Of a stretch of 64,000 bases of DNA, positions 34,562 through 44,103 are shown in pieces. Made by a program: the position numbers and the translations under genes. This stretch comes from CALECP01 sp964389925 (GTDB taxonomy: Bacteria > Chloroflexota > Anaerolineae > Promineifilales > Promineifilaceae). The stretch spans positions 36,440-100,439 of the forward strand of contig CAYMGE010000009.1 in NCBI GenBank assembly GCA_964389925.1, written 5' to 3'. Positions within the stretch are counted from its first letter, which is position 1, and each line of letters begins with the position of its first letter. The notes under the pieces were generated by a model. It made no database searches, was not told where the DNA came from, and worked only from the letters and a program-made list of their open reading frames with translations.

Positions 34562-35651
34562 TGTTTACTAATTCTCGTAGAACGTTTGCAATTTTTTCGG
34601 CCGAATTGACCACATCCAATTCTCGCGCCGCTAATTTCATTGCGTTTAACTTTGCCCCATTGTGCAGCAACTCCGTCACAATAGGCAATAGTTTGGTTGA
34701 CATTTGCTCATCATCAAGCCGCACACCTGCGCCTCTATCCGCTAGCCAGTCCGCGTTAACTTTTTGGTAACGCCATGCGTGTGGATAGGGAACCAAGACA
34801 GCAGGCACGCCAAACGCAGGGGATTCTCCTAACATACTTGCCCCTGCACGAGCCACAATGAGATCTGCGGCACGAAACGCGGTCCCCATCTCGTCATGTA
34901 AGTAGGGAAACGGCCGATAATAGCGTTGCTGTGTTTCATTGAGTGTAGCGGCATATTTTTCTGTCTCATCCCACGTCAATGTACCACTAATGTGAATCAC
35001 TTGAATCGTTGCCAAAAGTGTCGGCAATATCTTCATCAGGGCGCAATTGATGCTTTGTGCGCCACGGCTGCCACCAAAAACGAACAGCGTTTTGCGTTCT
35101 GGGTCAAGCCCAAACTTATCTCGCGCCTCTGCAACTGAGCGCGACAAGGCGTTTCGCAATTTGGCACGCACGGGATAACCTGTTACAGCTAGCTTGTCAG
35201 CGGGCAAAAACTCGGCCGAATCACCCGTCGTGCAGGCAATTGTATCGACAAGTGGCTCGATCCGTCGAATTGCCGCGCCCGGTTCAACGTCAGGCAAATA
35301 GACGACGCTTGGTATGCCACGTAACTTTGCAGCGAGCGCGACTGGTAAGTTGACGTAGCCGCCGGTGAGGAGGAGGGCGTTGGGGCGGAATCGGCCGATG
35401 ATGCGCCATGCACTGATGACGCTCATTGCTAGCTTTGCCCCGTTCCGTATTTGCGTCAAGCGCGGAACACCTGCTATCGGCCCTCCCGCTATCGTTTCCA
35501 AACGCAGCCCAGCACGCGGCACAAGCGCCTCTTCCATCTGCCTATGCGTGCCAATCCAAAGAACCTCGTCGCTAGACGCTAAGGTTTCGACCACGGCCAT
35601 CGCGGGGTAGACGTGACCGCCTGTCCCGCCGCCGCATACTAGTATCTTCAT
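34554..35651 (-). CDS. murG: MurG, lipid II synthase
   Basis: This 365-residue peripheral membrane GT28 glycosyltransferase adds GlcNAc to lipid I. The N-terminal KILVCGGGTGGHVYPAMAV and VFGGSRGAQSINCAL are conserved glycine loops, and ADLIVARAGASMLGE with GVPAVLVPYPHAWRYQKVNADWL forms the UDP-GlcNAc site. The ATG at 35651 is preceded by GAGG and begins the conserved domain; it lies inside the 3' end of ftsW, an 80-bp overlap. The frame remains open upstream but is not MurG-like there. Confidence 0.97.
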   Translation of the reverse strand: MKILVCGGGTGGHVYPAMAVVETLASSDEVLWIGTHRQMEEALVPRAGLRLETIAGGPIAGVPRLTQIRNGAKLAMSVISAWRIIGRFRPNALLLTGGYVNLPVALAAKLRGIPSVVYLPDVEPGAAIRRIEPLVDTIACTTGDSAEFLPADKLAVTGYPVRAKLRNALSRSVAEARDKFGLDPERKTLFVFGGSRGAQSINCALMKILPTLLATIQVIHISGTLTWDETEKYAATLNETQQRYYRPFPYLHDEMGTAFRAADLIVARAGASMLGESPAFGVPAVLVPYPHAWRYQKVNADWLADRGAGVRLDDEQMSTKLLPIVTELLHNGAKLNAMKLAARELDVVNSAEKIANVLRELVNNG

Positions 35652-36828
35652 TTTGCCTCGCTGCAAATTCACCCTGTCGCAACGTTTTACCAATGCGTGC
35701 ATCTCGTGACACGTTGAGAAGTAAGGCAACTGCACATAAGTTCATCACTAACGATGTTCCTCCATAAGCCATAAACGGGAGTGGAATCCCTGTATTTGGA
35801 ATGGTTGACGTAATGACGGCGATATTCAAAAGTGCCTGCACGCTGATCCAAACCGTCACGCCCATCGCCAGCAAATAGCCATACATATCTCGCGCACGTT
35901 GTGCCGCCAAAATACCGCGCCACGCCAACAACATGAAGCTGAGAATCACGAACATGCAGCCAATAAACCCAAACTCCTCGCCCCAAACGGCAAAGGTTCC
36001 GTCTGTATGGGCGGCTGGCAAGAAATACTTAATCTCACCTTGTCCCGGCCCTTTGCCCCATAGTCCGCCTGTACTCAACGACATGGCGATCATTTTCAGT
36101 TGAAGTTGTGTCACGGAAATGGGATCATTAAAAGCTGCCTGCCACCACTCAACTCGCTTTGAAGCGTAGTCACTGACCTGAATCACTGTCAAGAATCCCG
36201 CTGCTGCCAACCCACCTGATACCACAAAGTGGAGTAGATTCGCCCCTGAGAGAAAGAAAAGAGCAACTGCAATGATACCAATGAGGGCGGCGGTGCTTAC
36301 ATCTGGCTGCAACGTAATTAAACCGCAAATCCCTCCCATCATAATGCCGAATGGAACAACACCGTAGGTGATGCTCTTTACACGCTCCCCTTTTGTTGAG
36401 AGCCAGTAGGAAATGTATAGCACCATTACCAGCTTTGCGAGTTCAGACGGTTGGATAGAGGCACTAAAGAGCCAGCGTCTCGACCCATTGCGCTCAATGC
36501 CAATGATTAGCACAAGGATCAGCATGATAAGCGTGCCACCCATTGCATAAAGTGACGGTGTGCGAAACTGATGGTAGTCAAACTGTAATGAAACCCCGAC
36601 AGCAGCTAGTCCAATACACAAAAAGACAAACTGGCGTTTGAAATAAAAGGTTGGGTTATAGTTTGAAAGCCCTGAACGATAGGCGAGATCATAGGATGTA
36701 CTGTAGACAGCTATCATGCCCGCAATGATCAATCCCATCACTGCCAACACGATCCAAACGTCAAACTGCACCTTAAGTCTTTCTGCAATGGGAGTCTCTT
36801 TTCGTGGAATCAAATTATCCCTTACCAT
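35572..36828 (-). CDS. ftsW: FtsW, SEDS-family septal peptidoglycan polymerase
   Basis: This 418-residue polytopic protein has about ten helices. FDVWIVLAVMGLIIAGMIAVYSTS starts the SEDS domain. GSRRWLF with IQPSELAKLVMVLYISYWL, TLQPDVSTAALI and PFMAYGGTSLVMNL are the SEDS signature blocks; a conserved Asp lies in QPDVST. FtsW polymerises glycan strands together with the transpeptidase FtsI. The last 26 codons, a very basic tail (MRRRDRRSRLPRDGRGRNLSV), overlap the start of murG in another frame. It starts 15 bp after murD. Confidence 0.96.
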   Translation of the reverse strand: MVRDNLIPRKETPIAERLKVQFDVWIVLAVMGLIIAGMIAVYSTSYDLAYRSGLSNYNPTFYFKRQFVFLCIGLAAVGVSLQFDYHQFRTPSLYAMGGTLIMLILVLIIGIERNGSRRWLFSASIQPSELAKLVMVLYISYWLSTKGERVKSITYGVVPFGIMMGGICGLITLQPDVSTAALIGIIAVALFFLSGANLLHFVVSGGLAAAGFLTVIQVSDYASKRVEWWQAAFNDPISVTQLQLKMIAMSLSTGGLWGKGPGQGEIKYFLPAAHTDGTFAVWGEEFGFIGCMFVILSFMLLAWRGILAAQRARDMYGYLLAMGVTVWISVQALLNIAVITSTIPNTGIPLPFMAYGGTSLVMNLCAVALLLNVSRDARIGKTLRQGEFAARQNEDTSMRRRDRRSRLPRDGRGRNLSV

Positions 36829-36843
36829 AACGTTGAACAGCCT

Positions 36844-38241
36844 TTAGTTCGTTTTTCTCAATGAACGGTTTGTTGTCCGTTCAACAAGGTGACGAAAATG
36901 TTCACCTCGCTCCGCAAAATCGACATACGCATCATAGCTCGTGCCACCGGGAGATAGTAACACAACGTCGCCCTCAGTTGACTCCTGTGCGGCAATGGAA
37001 ACAGCTTCATCTAATGTCACAACCTGATAAACGGGCAGGTCAGCATTTGCCAACTGTTCCCCCACCAGCGCACGCAACTCGCCAAACAAAATCACTGCTT
37101 TGCATCGCCGTCTAACCAGACGCGCCCACTCATCCCACATCAAATTTTTATCACGTCCACCTGTCAATAAAATGAGTGGCTCGTCAAATGCGTTGATGGC
37201 GGCAATGGCGCGTTCAGGTGCGGTCGCAATACTGTCATTGACATACTGCACACCAGCCACTGTCGCCACTAGCTCAAGCCGATGGGCGATGCCTGTAAAT
37301 GTGGCAATCGCTTGGCGCATTGCTCGATGAGAAATACCAGCACTGTCTGCCAACGTCACGGCAGCTAGGACGTTGAGCAAATTGTGTTTGCCACGCAATT
37401 TTATATCAGCCCGCTGGCAAATAATCCATTCTTGTTCACCATCACGTACAATAATATTGCCACCACGCATCGATGCGCCATCTTCAATTTCAATGCCATC
37501 ACCAAATAGTCGCAAACGACCCTTCACGAGCGGAAAAAGTTTTTCTAGGCCACGTGCGGGCAGAACGGCGATGTCTTTGTTCGTCTGAAAGCGCAAGATG
37601 TTCGCTTTTGCTTCTGTATAGACAGCCATCGTTTTATGGCGGTCTAAATGATTTGGTGTGATATTCAAAATGGTAGCGATATGTGGGCTTTGCTGCCAGA
37701 TTTCAAGCTGAAAGCTGGAAAGCTCTTGCACCACCACACTATCTGGCTCGATCGAGGTGATTTTTTCGAGCAGTGGAAAGCCTAGATTGCCGCCGACCAG
37801 CGTTGGTTTGCCATCAGCTTGTGACATTGCGCCGACGAGTGAGGTTGTCGTTGATTTGCCGGCAGATCCCGTAATCCCAATCGTTGGCACAGGGGAGCGA
37901 CGTAAAAATTCTTGTGAGTCGTTAGTGATCGGGATACCACGCTCACGTGCTGCATTGATGAATGGCGCATCGGCCGGCACGCTGCCACTAATCGCCAATA
38001 CGTCTGCCTCATCCAGCAAGGAAAGCGGATGGTTGCCAAACACATAGCGAATGTTGAAGTCAGCGAGTTGGTGGGTGGCTTGGGACAGGGTTTCGGCCGA
38101 TCTCAAGTCTGACACAATCACATTTACGCTGCGCTCGGCCGCAAATCGCGCAAGTGCCTTGCCTTGTCTTGCCAACCCTAAAATCACCAGCGTTTTGCCA
38201 GCCAGCGGATCAGGTGTGTCGTTTGCTGTCGTTTTGGTCAT
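36844..38241 (-). CDS. murD: MurD, UDP-MurNAc-L-alanine--D-glutamate ligase
   Basis: This 465-residue Mur ligase adds D-Glu. LVILGLARQGKALARF begins the nucleotide-like N-terminal domain, the P-loop is GITGSAGKSTTTSLVGAM, LSSFQLEIW and ILNITPNHLDRH are typical MurD blocks, and NDSIATAPERAIAAINAF with LTGGRDKNLMWDEW marks the C-terminal domain. The ATG at 38241 overlaps the mraY stop as ATGA, so the two genes are coupled; this is preferred to the extended open frame. Confidence 0.97.
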   Translation of the reverse strand: MTKTTANDTPDPLAGKTLVILGLARQGKALARFAAERSVNVIVSDLRSAETLSQATHQLADFNIRYVFGNHPLSLLDEADVLAISGSVPADAPFINAARERGIPITNDSQEFLRRSPVPTIGITGSAGKSTTTSLVGAMSQADGKPTLVGGNLGFPLLEKITSIEPDSVVVQELSSFQLEIWQQSPHIATILNITPNHLDRHKTMAVYTEAKANILRFQTNKDIAVLPARGLEKLFPLVKGRLRLFGDGIEIEDGASMRGGNIIVRDGEQEWIICQRADIKLRGKHNLLNVLAAVTLADSAGISHRAMRQAIATFTGIAHRLELVATVAGVQYVNDSIATAPERAIAAINAFDEPLILLTGGRDKNLMWDEWARLVRRRCKAVILFGELRALVGEQLANADLPVYQVVTLDEAVSIAAQESTEGDVVLLSPGGTSYDAYVDFAERGEHFRHLVERTTNRSLRKTN

Positions 38242-39296
38242 ATCAATGCCAGTGCGATGCCAATCATCGCTGTCAGCAGCGAGATAAGCCACCATCGCTG
38301 CACGATTTGGGTTTCACTCCAGCCAGAGATGACAAAGTGATTATGCAAAGGGGACATTTTGAATGGGCGAATATCTCGGCCGAGATATTTGCGGCTGAGA
38401 ACGGCCGATGCGACCTGCAACATCACAGAAATCGTCGTGATGACGGGCATAAAGGCAATAATGGGCAAAATCAGCCATTGATGGGTCATGAAGGCAACAA
38501 CTGCCAGAACCCCGCCCAACGCTTGTGAACCGACATCCCCCATAAACATTTGTGCAGGATGGGCGTTGAACCACAAAAAAGCGAAGATGGCACCAACAAC
38601 AATCATGCAAAAAGTTAGCAAAAACTGTTGTCCCTGTAAAAACGCGATGATGCCATAGGCAGCAAAACACATAGCCGCGATCATGCCAGCCAAACCATCT
38701 AGCCCATCGATCAAATTCATTGCGTTCGATGTGCCGTTAATGATAAAGGTGGCCAAGACGATGTAGGCAAGGCTGCCAGCAACGCCGCTGAAAACAATAA
38801 AGTCTGGCACAGTCGGAATACCAACAAATCCTTGGCTGCCATTGACAAACCAAATGGCGATGGCACATAAAATGGAGATAACCATTTGTAGCCAAAACTT
38901 CGTGCGTGCGGACATCCCGACACCGGGCTTTGTGCGGAATCCTTGATAGTCATCTATTCCGCCAATGATAGCAAACCCAACGAGGGCAAAAACGGGAATC
39001 AAGACCGTTTCAGACAGTTGCAGAGCGATGGGAAGATTGCCAGTTTGATCGGCCGCCGCCGCCCGAAACCGCGCCGTTAGCTGGACGCTATTGACCACAA
39101 AGCTGATGATGAGCGTCCAACCAATAATGAGTAGCCCACCCATTGCAGGTGTACCTGTTTTGACTTGGTGGCTAGCGGGGCCTTCGACGCGCACATTTTT
39201 ACCAAGACGAAAGCGGCGCATCATTTCAATAAATGGGCTACCCCAAATAACTGCGAGAAGAAAGGTGACACCGCCAAGAGTAAGAGCAAAAGGCAT
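38238..39296 (-). CDS. mraY: MraY, phospho-MurNAc-pentapeptide translocase
   Basis: This 352-residue polytopic enzyme attaches phospho-MurNAc-pentapeptide to undecaprenyl phosphate to give lipid I. EGPASHQVKTGTPAMGGLLI is the first conserved loop; GGIDDYQGF carries an Asp pair, NLIDGLDGLAGM the catalytic NxxxGxDGL motif, and NAHPAQMFMGDVGSQALGG the late MGDxGS motif. The ATG at 39296 fits the family; upstream of it there is no Shine-Dalgarno but a pyrimidine-rich stretch, and the reading frame stays open 21 codons into the murF end. Its stop overlaps the murD start. Confidence 0.96.
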   Translation of the reverse strand: MPFALTLGGVTFLLAVIWGSPFIEMMRRFRLGKNVRVEGPASHQVKTGTPAMGGLLIIGWTLIISFVVNSVQLTARFRAAAADQTGNLPIALQLSETVLIPVFALVGFAIIGGIDDYQGFRTKPGVGMSARTKFWLQMVISILCAIAIWFVNGSQGFVGIPTVPDFIVFSGVAGSLAYIVLATFIINGTSNAMNLIDGLDGLAGMIAAMCFAAYGIIAFLQGQQFLLTFCMIVVGAIFAFLWFNAHPAQMFMGDVGSQALGGVLAVVAFMTHQWLILPIIAFMPVITTISVMLQVASAVLSRKYLGRDIRPFKMSPLHNHFVISGWSETQIVQRWWLISLLTAMIGIALALI

Positions 39297-39333
39297 TAGA
39301 ACAGAGGCAGGAGGCAAGGAGCAAACACTTGTT

Positions 39334-40758
39334 TCATGCTTGCAACCCACCGCTTGCAACTAGCTCCTTGACGATGCGCGTAAGGCGTGCGCCGTAGGAG
39401 GCTTTGATCAGGATAATATCGTTGGGCTGGGCGAATTCCATAATTAATTTAGTGGCTGTTTTTGTGTCAGGTGTTTGATGAACAACAGTTAGGTTGCTGT
39501 CACGCGCCGCAGCAGCGATTAGCCTGCCACGTTCACCGACTGTGATGAGGATGTCAGCAACTTCGGCCGAGCGCAGCCCAACCCGCTTATGCCCATCGTT
39601 CTCATCACTACCCAACTCTAACATATCACCTAACACGGCAATTCTACGCCCATCCAAATCTTCGAGTAAGTTAAGTGCAGCGATCATTGATTGAGGGCTG
39701 GCATTATAAGAGTCATCGATAATCCGTGAGCCATTTGGCCCAGCTACCACCTGCAAACGCATCTCGTCGCGGTGTGTCTGTAGCCCGTTAATGATGTCTT
39801 CCCACGCCATACCCTCGACAAGCCCCGCTGCGGCCGCACGCAATGCCGTTTGCACGCTGTGACGACCCATCATTGGAACACGCACATGCAGCTTGTCACC
39901 CTGATAGTTGAGTGCAAAGCGCATTCCATCCCACCCCATCGATGTGATGTCACTTGCCCATAGGTCAGCTTGGGGTGTGAGCCCATAAGTTAAGATACGT
40001 GCTTTGGTGTGGGCGGCCATGGCACGCACGTGCTTGTCATCGTGGTTGAGGATGGCGATGCTATCAGCCGACAGTGCCTCTACTAACTCCCGCTTACCTT
40101 CTGCAATCGCCTGCTTTGAGCCTGCACGCTCAACATGCACCGTCCCGACATTTGTCACAATCCCCACATTAGGTTGTGCAATCGAGGCCAAAAGCGCAAT
40201 GTCGCCTTTGACATACATGCCCATTTCAAGCACAACGCGCTCATGTTCAGGCCGCAAGTTTAACAGTTGGAGCGGCAAACCAATTTCGGTATTAAAGTTT
40301 TTTTCTGATTTGAGGGTCCGAAATCGCTGGCGCAAAACGTTAGTTGTCAACTCCTTTGTCGTTGTTTTGCCAACGCTGCCTGTGATTCCTATAACACGCA
40401 CAGTAGGGTGCTGTTGTCGCCAATAACGTGCGACCTGCTGCAAGGCAAGTTCACTATTTTCCACCACAATTTGCAAAGGAGTGTTTGTGCCAGTCACTTC
40501 TTGAGAAAACCCTGTTTGTCCTCGCAAATCAATAGAGGAAAATTCTGGCGTACTTTTTTCAACAATCGCCGCCGCTGCCCCTCGCTCAAACGCGCTAGCA
40601 ACAAAGCGATGCCCATCAACTTTCTCACCCACAAACGCCACAAAGACACCTCCAACGATCACCTCGCGGCTATCATTGGTAAAATGTGAAACGACTGGCT
40701 CATTGCCAGTCGGAGTATATCTGCTTAGAGCAGCGAGAATATGTCCAATTGTTAGCAT
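39334..40758 (-). CDS. murF: MurF, UDP-MurNAc-tripeptide--D-Ala-D-Ala ligase
   Basis: This 474-residue Mur ligase adds the D-Ala-D-Ala dipeptide made by Ddl. DSREVIVGGVFVAFVGEKVDGHRFV begins the UDP-binding domain. The P-loop GITGSVGKTTTKEL and the MurF-specific DDSYNASPQSMIAALNLL are clear, with VLGDMLELGSDENDGHKRVG near the C-terminus. AGGA lies 5 nt before the ATG at 40758, two codons after another ATG. It directly follows ftsI, where murE would usually be found in between. Confidence 0.96.
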   Translation of the reverse strand: MLTIGHILAALSRYTPTGNEPVVSHFTNDSREVIVGGVFVAFVGEKVDGHRFVASAFERGAAAAIVEKSTPEFSSIDLRGQTGFSQEVTGTNTPLQIVVENSELALQQVARYWRQQHPTVRVIGITGSVGKTTTKELTTNVLRQRFRTLKSEKNFNTEIGLPLQLLNLRPEHERVVLEMGMYVKGDIALLASIAQPNVGIVTNVGTVHVERAGSKQAIAEGKRELVEALSADSIAILNHDDKHVRAMAAHTKARILTYGLTPQADLWASDITSMGWDGMRFALNYQGDKLHVRVPMMGRHSVQTALRAAAAGLVEGMAWEDIINGLQTHRDEMRLQVVAGPNGSRIIDDSYNASPQSMIAALNLLEDLDGRRIAVLGDMLELGSDENDGHKRVGLRSAEVADILITVGERGRLIAAAARDSNLTVVHQTPDTKTATKLIMEFAQPNDIILIKASYGARLTRIVKELVASGGLQA

Positions 40759-40785
40759 TATCATCCTACGGGTGAAGTTCGTATG

Positions 40786-42507
40786 CTAGGGTGCTGTCGC
40801 CAATCGTACAGAGTCGGGGGGAATGTCAAGTAGAATGACCAGTTCTTGTGCTAGTTCGGCAAAGGCAGGCGCGGCCGATTCAGACCCCCACTCAACCGTT
40901 GTAATTTTGTCGAGCTTGACAATCATGGCAAGTTGTGGATTATCGGCGGGTAACCAGCCAATAAAAGAGGCGATCACATCATCTTCATGATAAAAACCAA
41001 CGCCGTCCCCTTGATTGACGGGGATTTGTGCCGTTCCTGTTTTGCCAGCGACGAGATAATCTTCCATTTCAGCATAGTAACCTGCATTGACCGCCCATGA
41101 GGTGACGAGACGCGCGGTCTCGGCCGAGACTGTCAAGCCAAGCTCCTGTGGCTGTGTCACAAGTACCTCGTCCCCTCGACGCATCTCCTGCACCAGATAA
41201 GGGCGCATCATTTTGCCTTCGTTTGCAATCGCTGCAACCGAAGTCAACATTTGCAGTGGTGTTGTAGCAAACCCTTGACCGAAAGCGTTGGTTGCGAGTG
41301 ACGCAGGTGTCCAATTTACACTGCCCGGTTTTGCGATAATGCCACGTGCCTCATGTGCTAGATCGACCTCCGTCACACGCCCAAAGCCAAAACGATCCAT
41401 GTACGCATAAAACCCATCTGCCCCCATTGTCTCGGCCGCCCACGATGTCGCCGTGTTGACCGAATACTCTAGCGTTTGTGCCATATTAATCGGGCCATAG
41501 GCAACTTCGTCTGCATTGCGAATTGGAATCCCGCCAACGACGCGCACACCGCTATCTGAGTAAATTGACTCTGCGCCAACTGCACCCGAATCAATTGCTG
41601 CCGCCACTGTGATGAGCTTCATGACAGACCCCGGCTCATAAAGACGGCTAATAGCTGGATTCGGCAAAATTCCAACATCGACCGTACTATACTCTTTTGG
41701 ATCAAAGCATGGTGTGCTGGCCATTGCCAAAATCGCACCTGTTTGCGGATTCATTGCAATGATTGTGCCACTTTCTGCGCCATACGTTGCAATTGCTCTC
41801 TGTAGATGTCGTTCAACGGTTGCTTGTACATTCCGATCTACTGTTAGGACAAGATCATAACTTGGGATCGCGGAGGCAAAACTGAGCGGCGCAGAGGGGA
41901 GGTTAACAACTGGGTCTGAGACCGCATCTCCCGTTAACTCACGCTGATAGTTTCCTTCTAATCCCATCCCGCCTGTCCCGTCCCCATCAACATAACCAAC
42001 CACATGACAGAGCAAATTCTTCTGCGGATAGAGGCGGGTTGGAATGGGATGGTAGGCTAGTCCCGGAAAGCCGAGAGCTTTAATAGCTTCAGCCTGTTGA
42101 GGTGTGATTCGATTACTCAAGTGTGCATAAGGTCTATCCTCGTCAACTCGTGCTTGAAGTTCAGTGAAAGGAACACCGATGATTCTGGCAACTTCATAGA
42201 GAATGTCGTCAATTTTAACCGATTTGGTTGTTCCATCTTCAAGACGGTAAAAGGTTAGCGGAATATCAAGGCCAAGTTCGTAGTCGCTGCCGGGGGCGGC
42301 AAGCACGACGGTACCGCTGTTGTCATAGATGTAACCGCGTGTTGGCACGTCGGAAACTGAGCTATGCAAGTAATCTTGTGCGTTTTGTGTATATTCATCA
42401 TGGAGAGCAAACTGAATCCATGCCAAACGCCAAACAATCAATGTTGTGCCAAGCAACAGCAAGATCACGACAATCACAAGACGGCTCGTTTGATCTCTAT
42501 TCACCAT
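40786..42507 (-). CDS. ftsI: FtsI/PBP2-type septal transpeptidase
   Basis: This 573-residue bitopic class B penicillin-binding protein has a membrane helix (LVIVVILLLLGTTLIVWRL) followed by the dimerisation/pedestal domain. The transpeptidase domain has SVMK (EPGSVMKLITV), SVN (LEYSVNTAT) and KTG (VAGKTGTAQIP), the three active-site motifs. It cross-links septal peptidoglycan together with FtsW. No PASTA repeats follow. The ATG at 42507 is preceded by GAGGGG at 7 nt and overlaps the ftsL-like gene end by 11 bp. It starts the ftsI-murF pair without murE. Confidence 0.95.
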   Translation of the reverse strand: MVNRDQTSRLVIVVILLLLGTTLIVWRLAWIQFALHDEYTQNAQDYLHSSVSDVPTRGYIYDNSGTVVLAAPGSDYELGLDIPLTFYRLEDGTTKSVKIDDILYEVARIIGVPFTELQARVDEDRPYAHLSNRITPQQAEAIKALGFPGLAYHPIPTRLYPQKNLLCHVVGYVDGDGTGGMGLEGNYQRELTGDAVSDPVVNLPSAPLSFASAIPSYDLVLTVDRNVQATVERHLQRAIATYGAESGTIIAMNPQTGAILAMASTPCFDPKEYSTVDVGILPNPAISRLYEPGSVMKLITVAAAIDSGAVGAESIYSDSGVRVVGGIPIRNADEVAYGPINMAQTLEYSVNTATSWAAETMGADGFYAYMDRFGFGRVTEVDLAHEARGIIAKPGSVNWTPASLATNAFGQGFATTPLQMLTSVAAIANEGKMMRPYLVQEMRRGDEVLVTQPQELGLTVSAETARLVTSWAVNAGYYAEMEDYLVAGKTGTAQIPVNQGDGVGFYHEDDVIASFIGWLPADNPQLAMIVKLDKITTVEWGSESAAPAFAELAQELVILLDIPPDSVRLATAP

Positions 42508-43108
42508 CGGAGACCCCTCTACCAAATGAATTGATATTTTCTATGGCGAGCAACCAAAAGACCTCGCCGATTGTTTCAGGGGGAGCAGGTGGATCGGGAA
42601 GAGGTGTGACGGATGGCGCGGGCGCACCGGGTATCTCAATGGGTAAGTAGAGCGACTCGGCCGCTCCCGCCGCAATAAACTGACCGTTTGTCGCCATATC
42701 ATTTGTGCGCGACAGGATGCGGTAAATTTCCTGTTCATTGGAGATTGCTTCACGACGTAGCGAATTTTCAAACTCTAGTTGTTTCAACTCAACATACATT
42801 TGTTCAGCATGACGACCCGTCAGGGCTGTCTGACTAACTCGTTGAAGATAAATGCCAATTCCTGTACCAATAATGACCAAAATGACCGCCCACCCAATTG
42901 CCGCTTGTGCGCTGCGTAACCACTGCAACATCCCGTGCTGCATCTCTGTTGCCCGATGGCTGCGTGTTTGCGGCGGCCGCCCCACCCGTAAACTCTCGAC
43001 CATAGGAGCCGTCTCCATTGTGTTGAGATTTGGTGTCTCCTGCCTACGCCTCTCTCGAAGGAGAGGGCGTTCGAGTGGTTGTTGCGGGGATGACCGATTG
43101 TCTAGCAT
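42497..43108 (-). CDS. FtsL/DivIC-like bitopic division protein
   Basis: This 203-residue protein has a cytosolic N-terminus of about 70 residues rich in Arg and Pro, one membrane helix (AAIGWAVILVIIGTGIGIYL) and an extracellular segment with coiled-coil character (QMYVELKQLEFENSLRREAISNEQEI). A Pro-rich tail then leads to the C-terminus. Sequence conservation in FtsL is low; the call rests on topology and on its place between rsmH and ftsI. FtsL joins FtsQ and FtsB in the divisome. The tail beyond the coiled coil is longer than in standard FtsL. Confidence 0.7.
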   Translation of the reverse strand: MLDNRSSPQQPLERPLLRERRRQETPNLNTMETAPMVESLRVGRPPQTRSHRATEMQHGMLQWLRSAQAAIGWAVILVIIGTGIGIYLQRVSQTALTGRHAEQMYVELKQLEFENSLRREAISNEQEIYRILSRTNDMATNGQFIAAGAAESLYLPIEIPGAPAPSVTPLPDPPAPPETIGEVFWLLAIENINSFGRGVSDGE

Positions 43109-43142
43109 AAGTTTAACAATTCAGACGTTAACATTCTGAAAT

Positions 43143-44060
43143 CTAGGGTAGCTTTTTAGCGATACGTAGACGCGCGCTGCGACTACGTGGATTGACGGCG
43201 ATTTCGGCCGATGTCGGTTGTATCGCCTTGCGACGTACCAATGAAACGACGGCTCTATGATCACACGTGCATATTGGTTGATGTGTCGGACAAACGCAGT
43301 CCATACTCAATTCACGAAAAGACCGCTTCACAAAACGGTCTTCCAATGAATGGAAACTGATGATTGCCAGTCTGCCACCCGGTTTTAATAGTTTAATTGC
43401 GGCGGGGAGTCCGCGTTCTAATGCGCCTAATTCGTCATTAACCGCAATCCGCAACGCTTGAAAAATTTGCGTTGCGGGGTGCGTGCGCTGCTTACGCGAG
43501 CTGTGTGCGGAGATTAGGTCTGCTAGTTGGGTTGTGGTGTTAATCGGTCGATTTTCGACAATTTTTCGCGCAAAAAAGCGGCTTCGTCGCTCTTCTCCAT
43601 AACGCCAAAAGATGTTGGAAAGGGAGTCAGCCGATAGCTCATTGACAAGCTCCGCCGCCGTGACACCATCTGTCTCGTCAAAGCGCATATCCAGCGATGC
43701 CGGATAGCGAAATGAAAATCCCCGTGTTCTACTATCTAACTGCATCGATGACAATCCCAAATCGAGAATAATGCCATCCACTTCTGCAAATCCATTTGCG
43801 GGAGCCAGCATTCCCATCTCAGCAAACGAGGCATGAATAATATGAGTGTATGCTAGCACATCATGCTCAGCCAATCGCCTGCTCGCTTCTGTGATTGCAT
43901 TCTTATCGCGGTCAAAGGCCAGTACACGGCCGTTTGGAGAAGAAGCCTGTAAAAGACCCAACGTATGACCGCCAAATCCAAGTGTTCCGTCAATATACAG
44001 CCCGCCTGACACAGGCTGTAATCCATCTAATACTTCTTTATAAAGAACTGAAATGTGCAT
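43143..44060 (-). CDS. rsmH: RsmH, 16S rRNA C1402 N4-methyltransferase
   Basis: This 305-residue SAM-dependent enzyme (MraW) methylates the N4 of C1402 in 16S rRNA. HISVLYKEVLDGL and YIDGTLGFGGHTLGLL (motif I) open the protein, DGIILDLGLSSMQLD carries the catalytic block, and RGFSFR and LDMRFD follow. LAIISFHSLEDRFVKRSF is diagnostic. It is the second gene of the dcw cluster, 43 bp after mraZ. No Shine-Dalgarno is apparent before the ATG at 44060. Confidence 0.97.
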   Translation of the reverse strand: MHISVLYKEVLDGLQPVSGGLYIDGTLGFGGHTLGLLQASSPNGRVLAFDRDKNAITEASRRLAEHDVLAYTHIIHASFAEMGMLAPANGFAEVDGIILDLGLSSMQLDSRTRGFSFRYPASLDMRFDETDGVTAAELVNELSADSLSNIFWRYGEERRSRFFARKIVENRPINTTTQLADLISAHSSRKQRTHPATQIFQALRIAVNDELGALERGLPAAIKLLKPGGRLAIISFHSLEDRFVKRSFRELSMDCVCPTHQPICTCDHRAVVSLVRRKAIQPTSAEIAVNPRSRSARLRIAKKLP

Positions 44061-44103
44061 GTTTGTAAACAGGCAAGTAAACAGTTTGTCTATTCCCTGT
44101 TCA

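Noticed and set aside
35397..37971. A 2.6-kb gap in the CGGCCG motif across murG, ftsW and murD as a sign of foreign DNA
   Set aside because: With a mean spacing of about 405 bp and some 158 intervals, one gap this long is not surprising, and the genes are core dcw genes.
39301..39370. Repeats CAAGGAGC/GCTCCTTG and CTTGCAAC around the murF-mraY junction
   Set aside because: The repeats are short, partly inside murF codons and show no terminator form; too little to claim a regulatory element.
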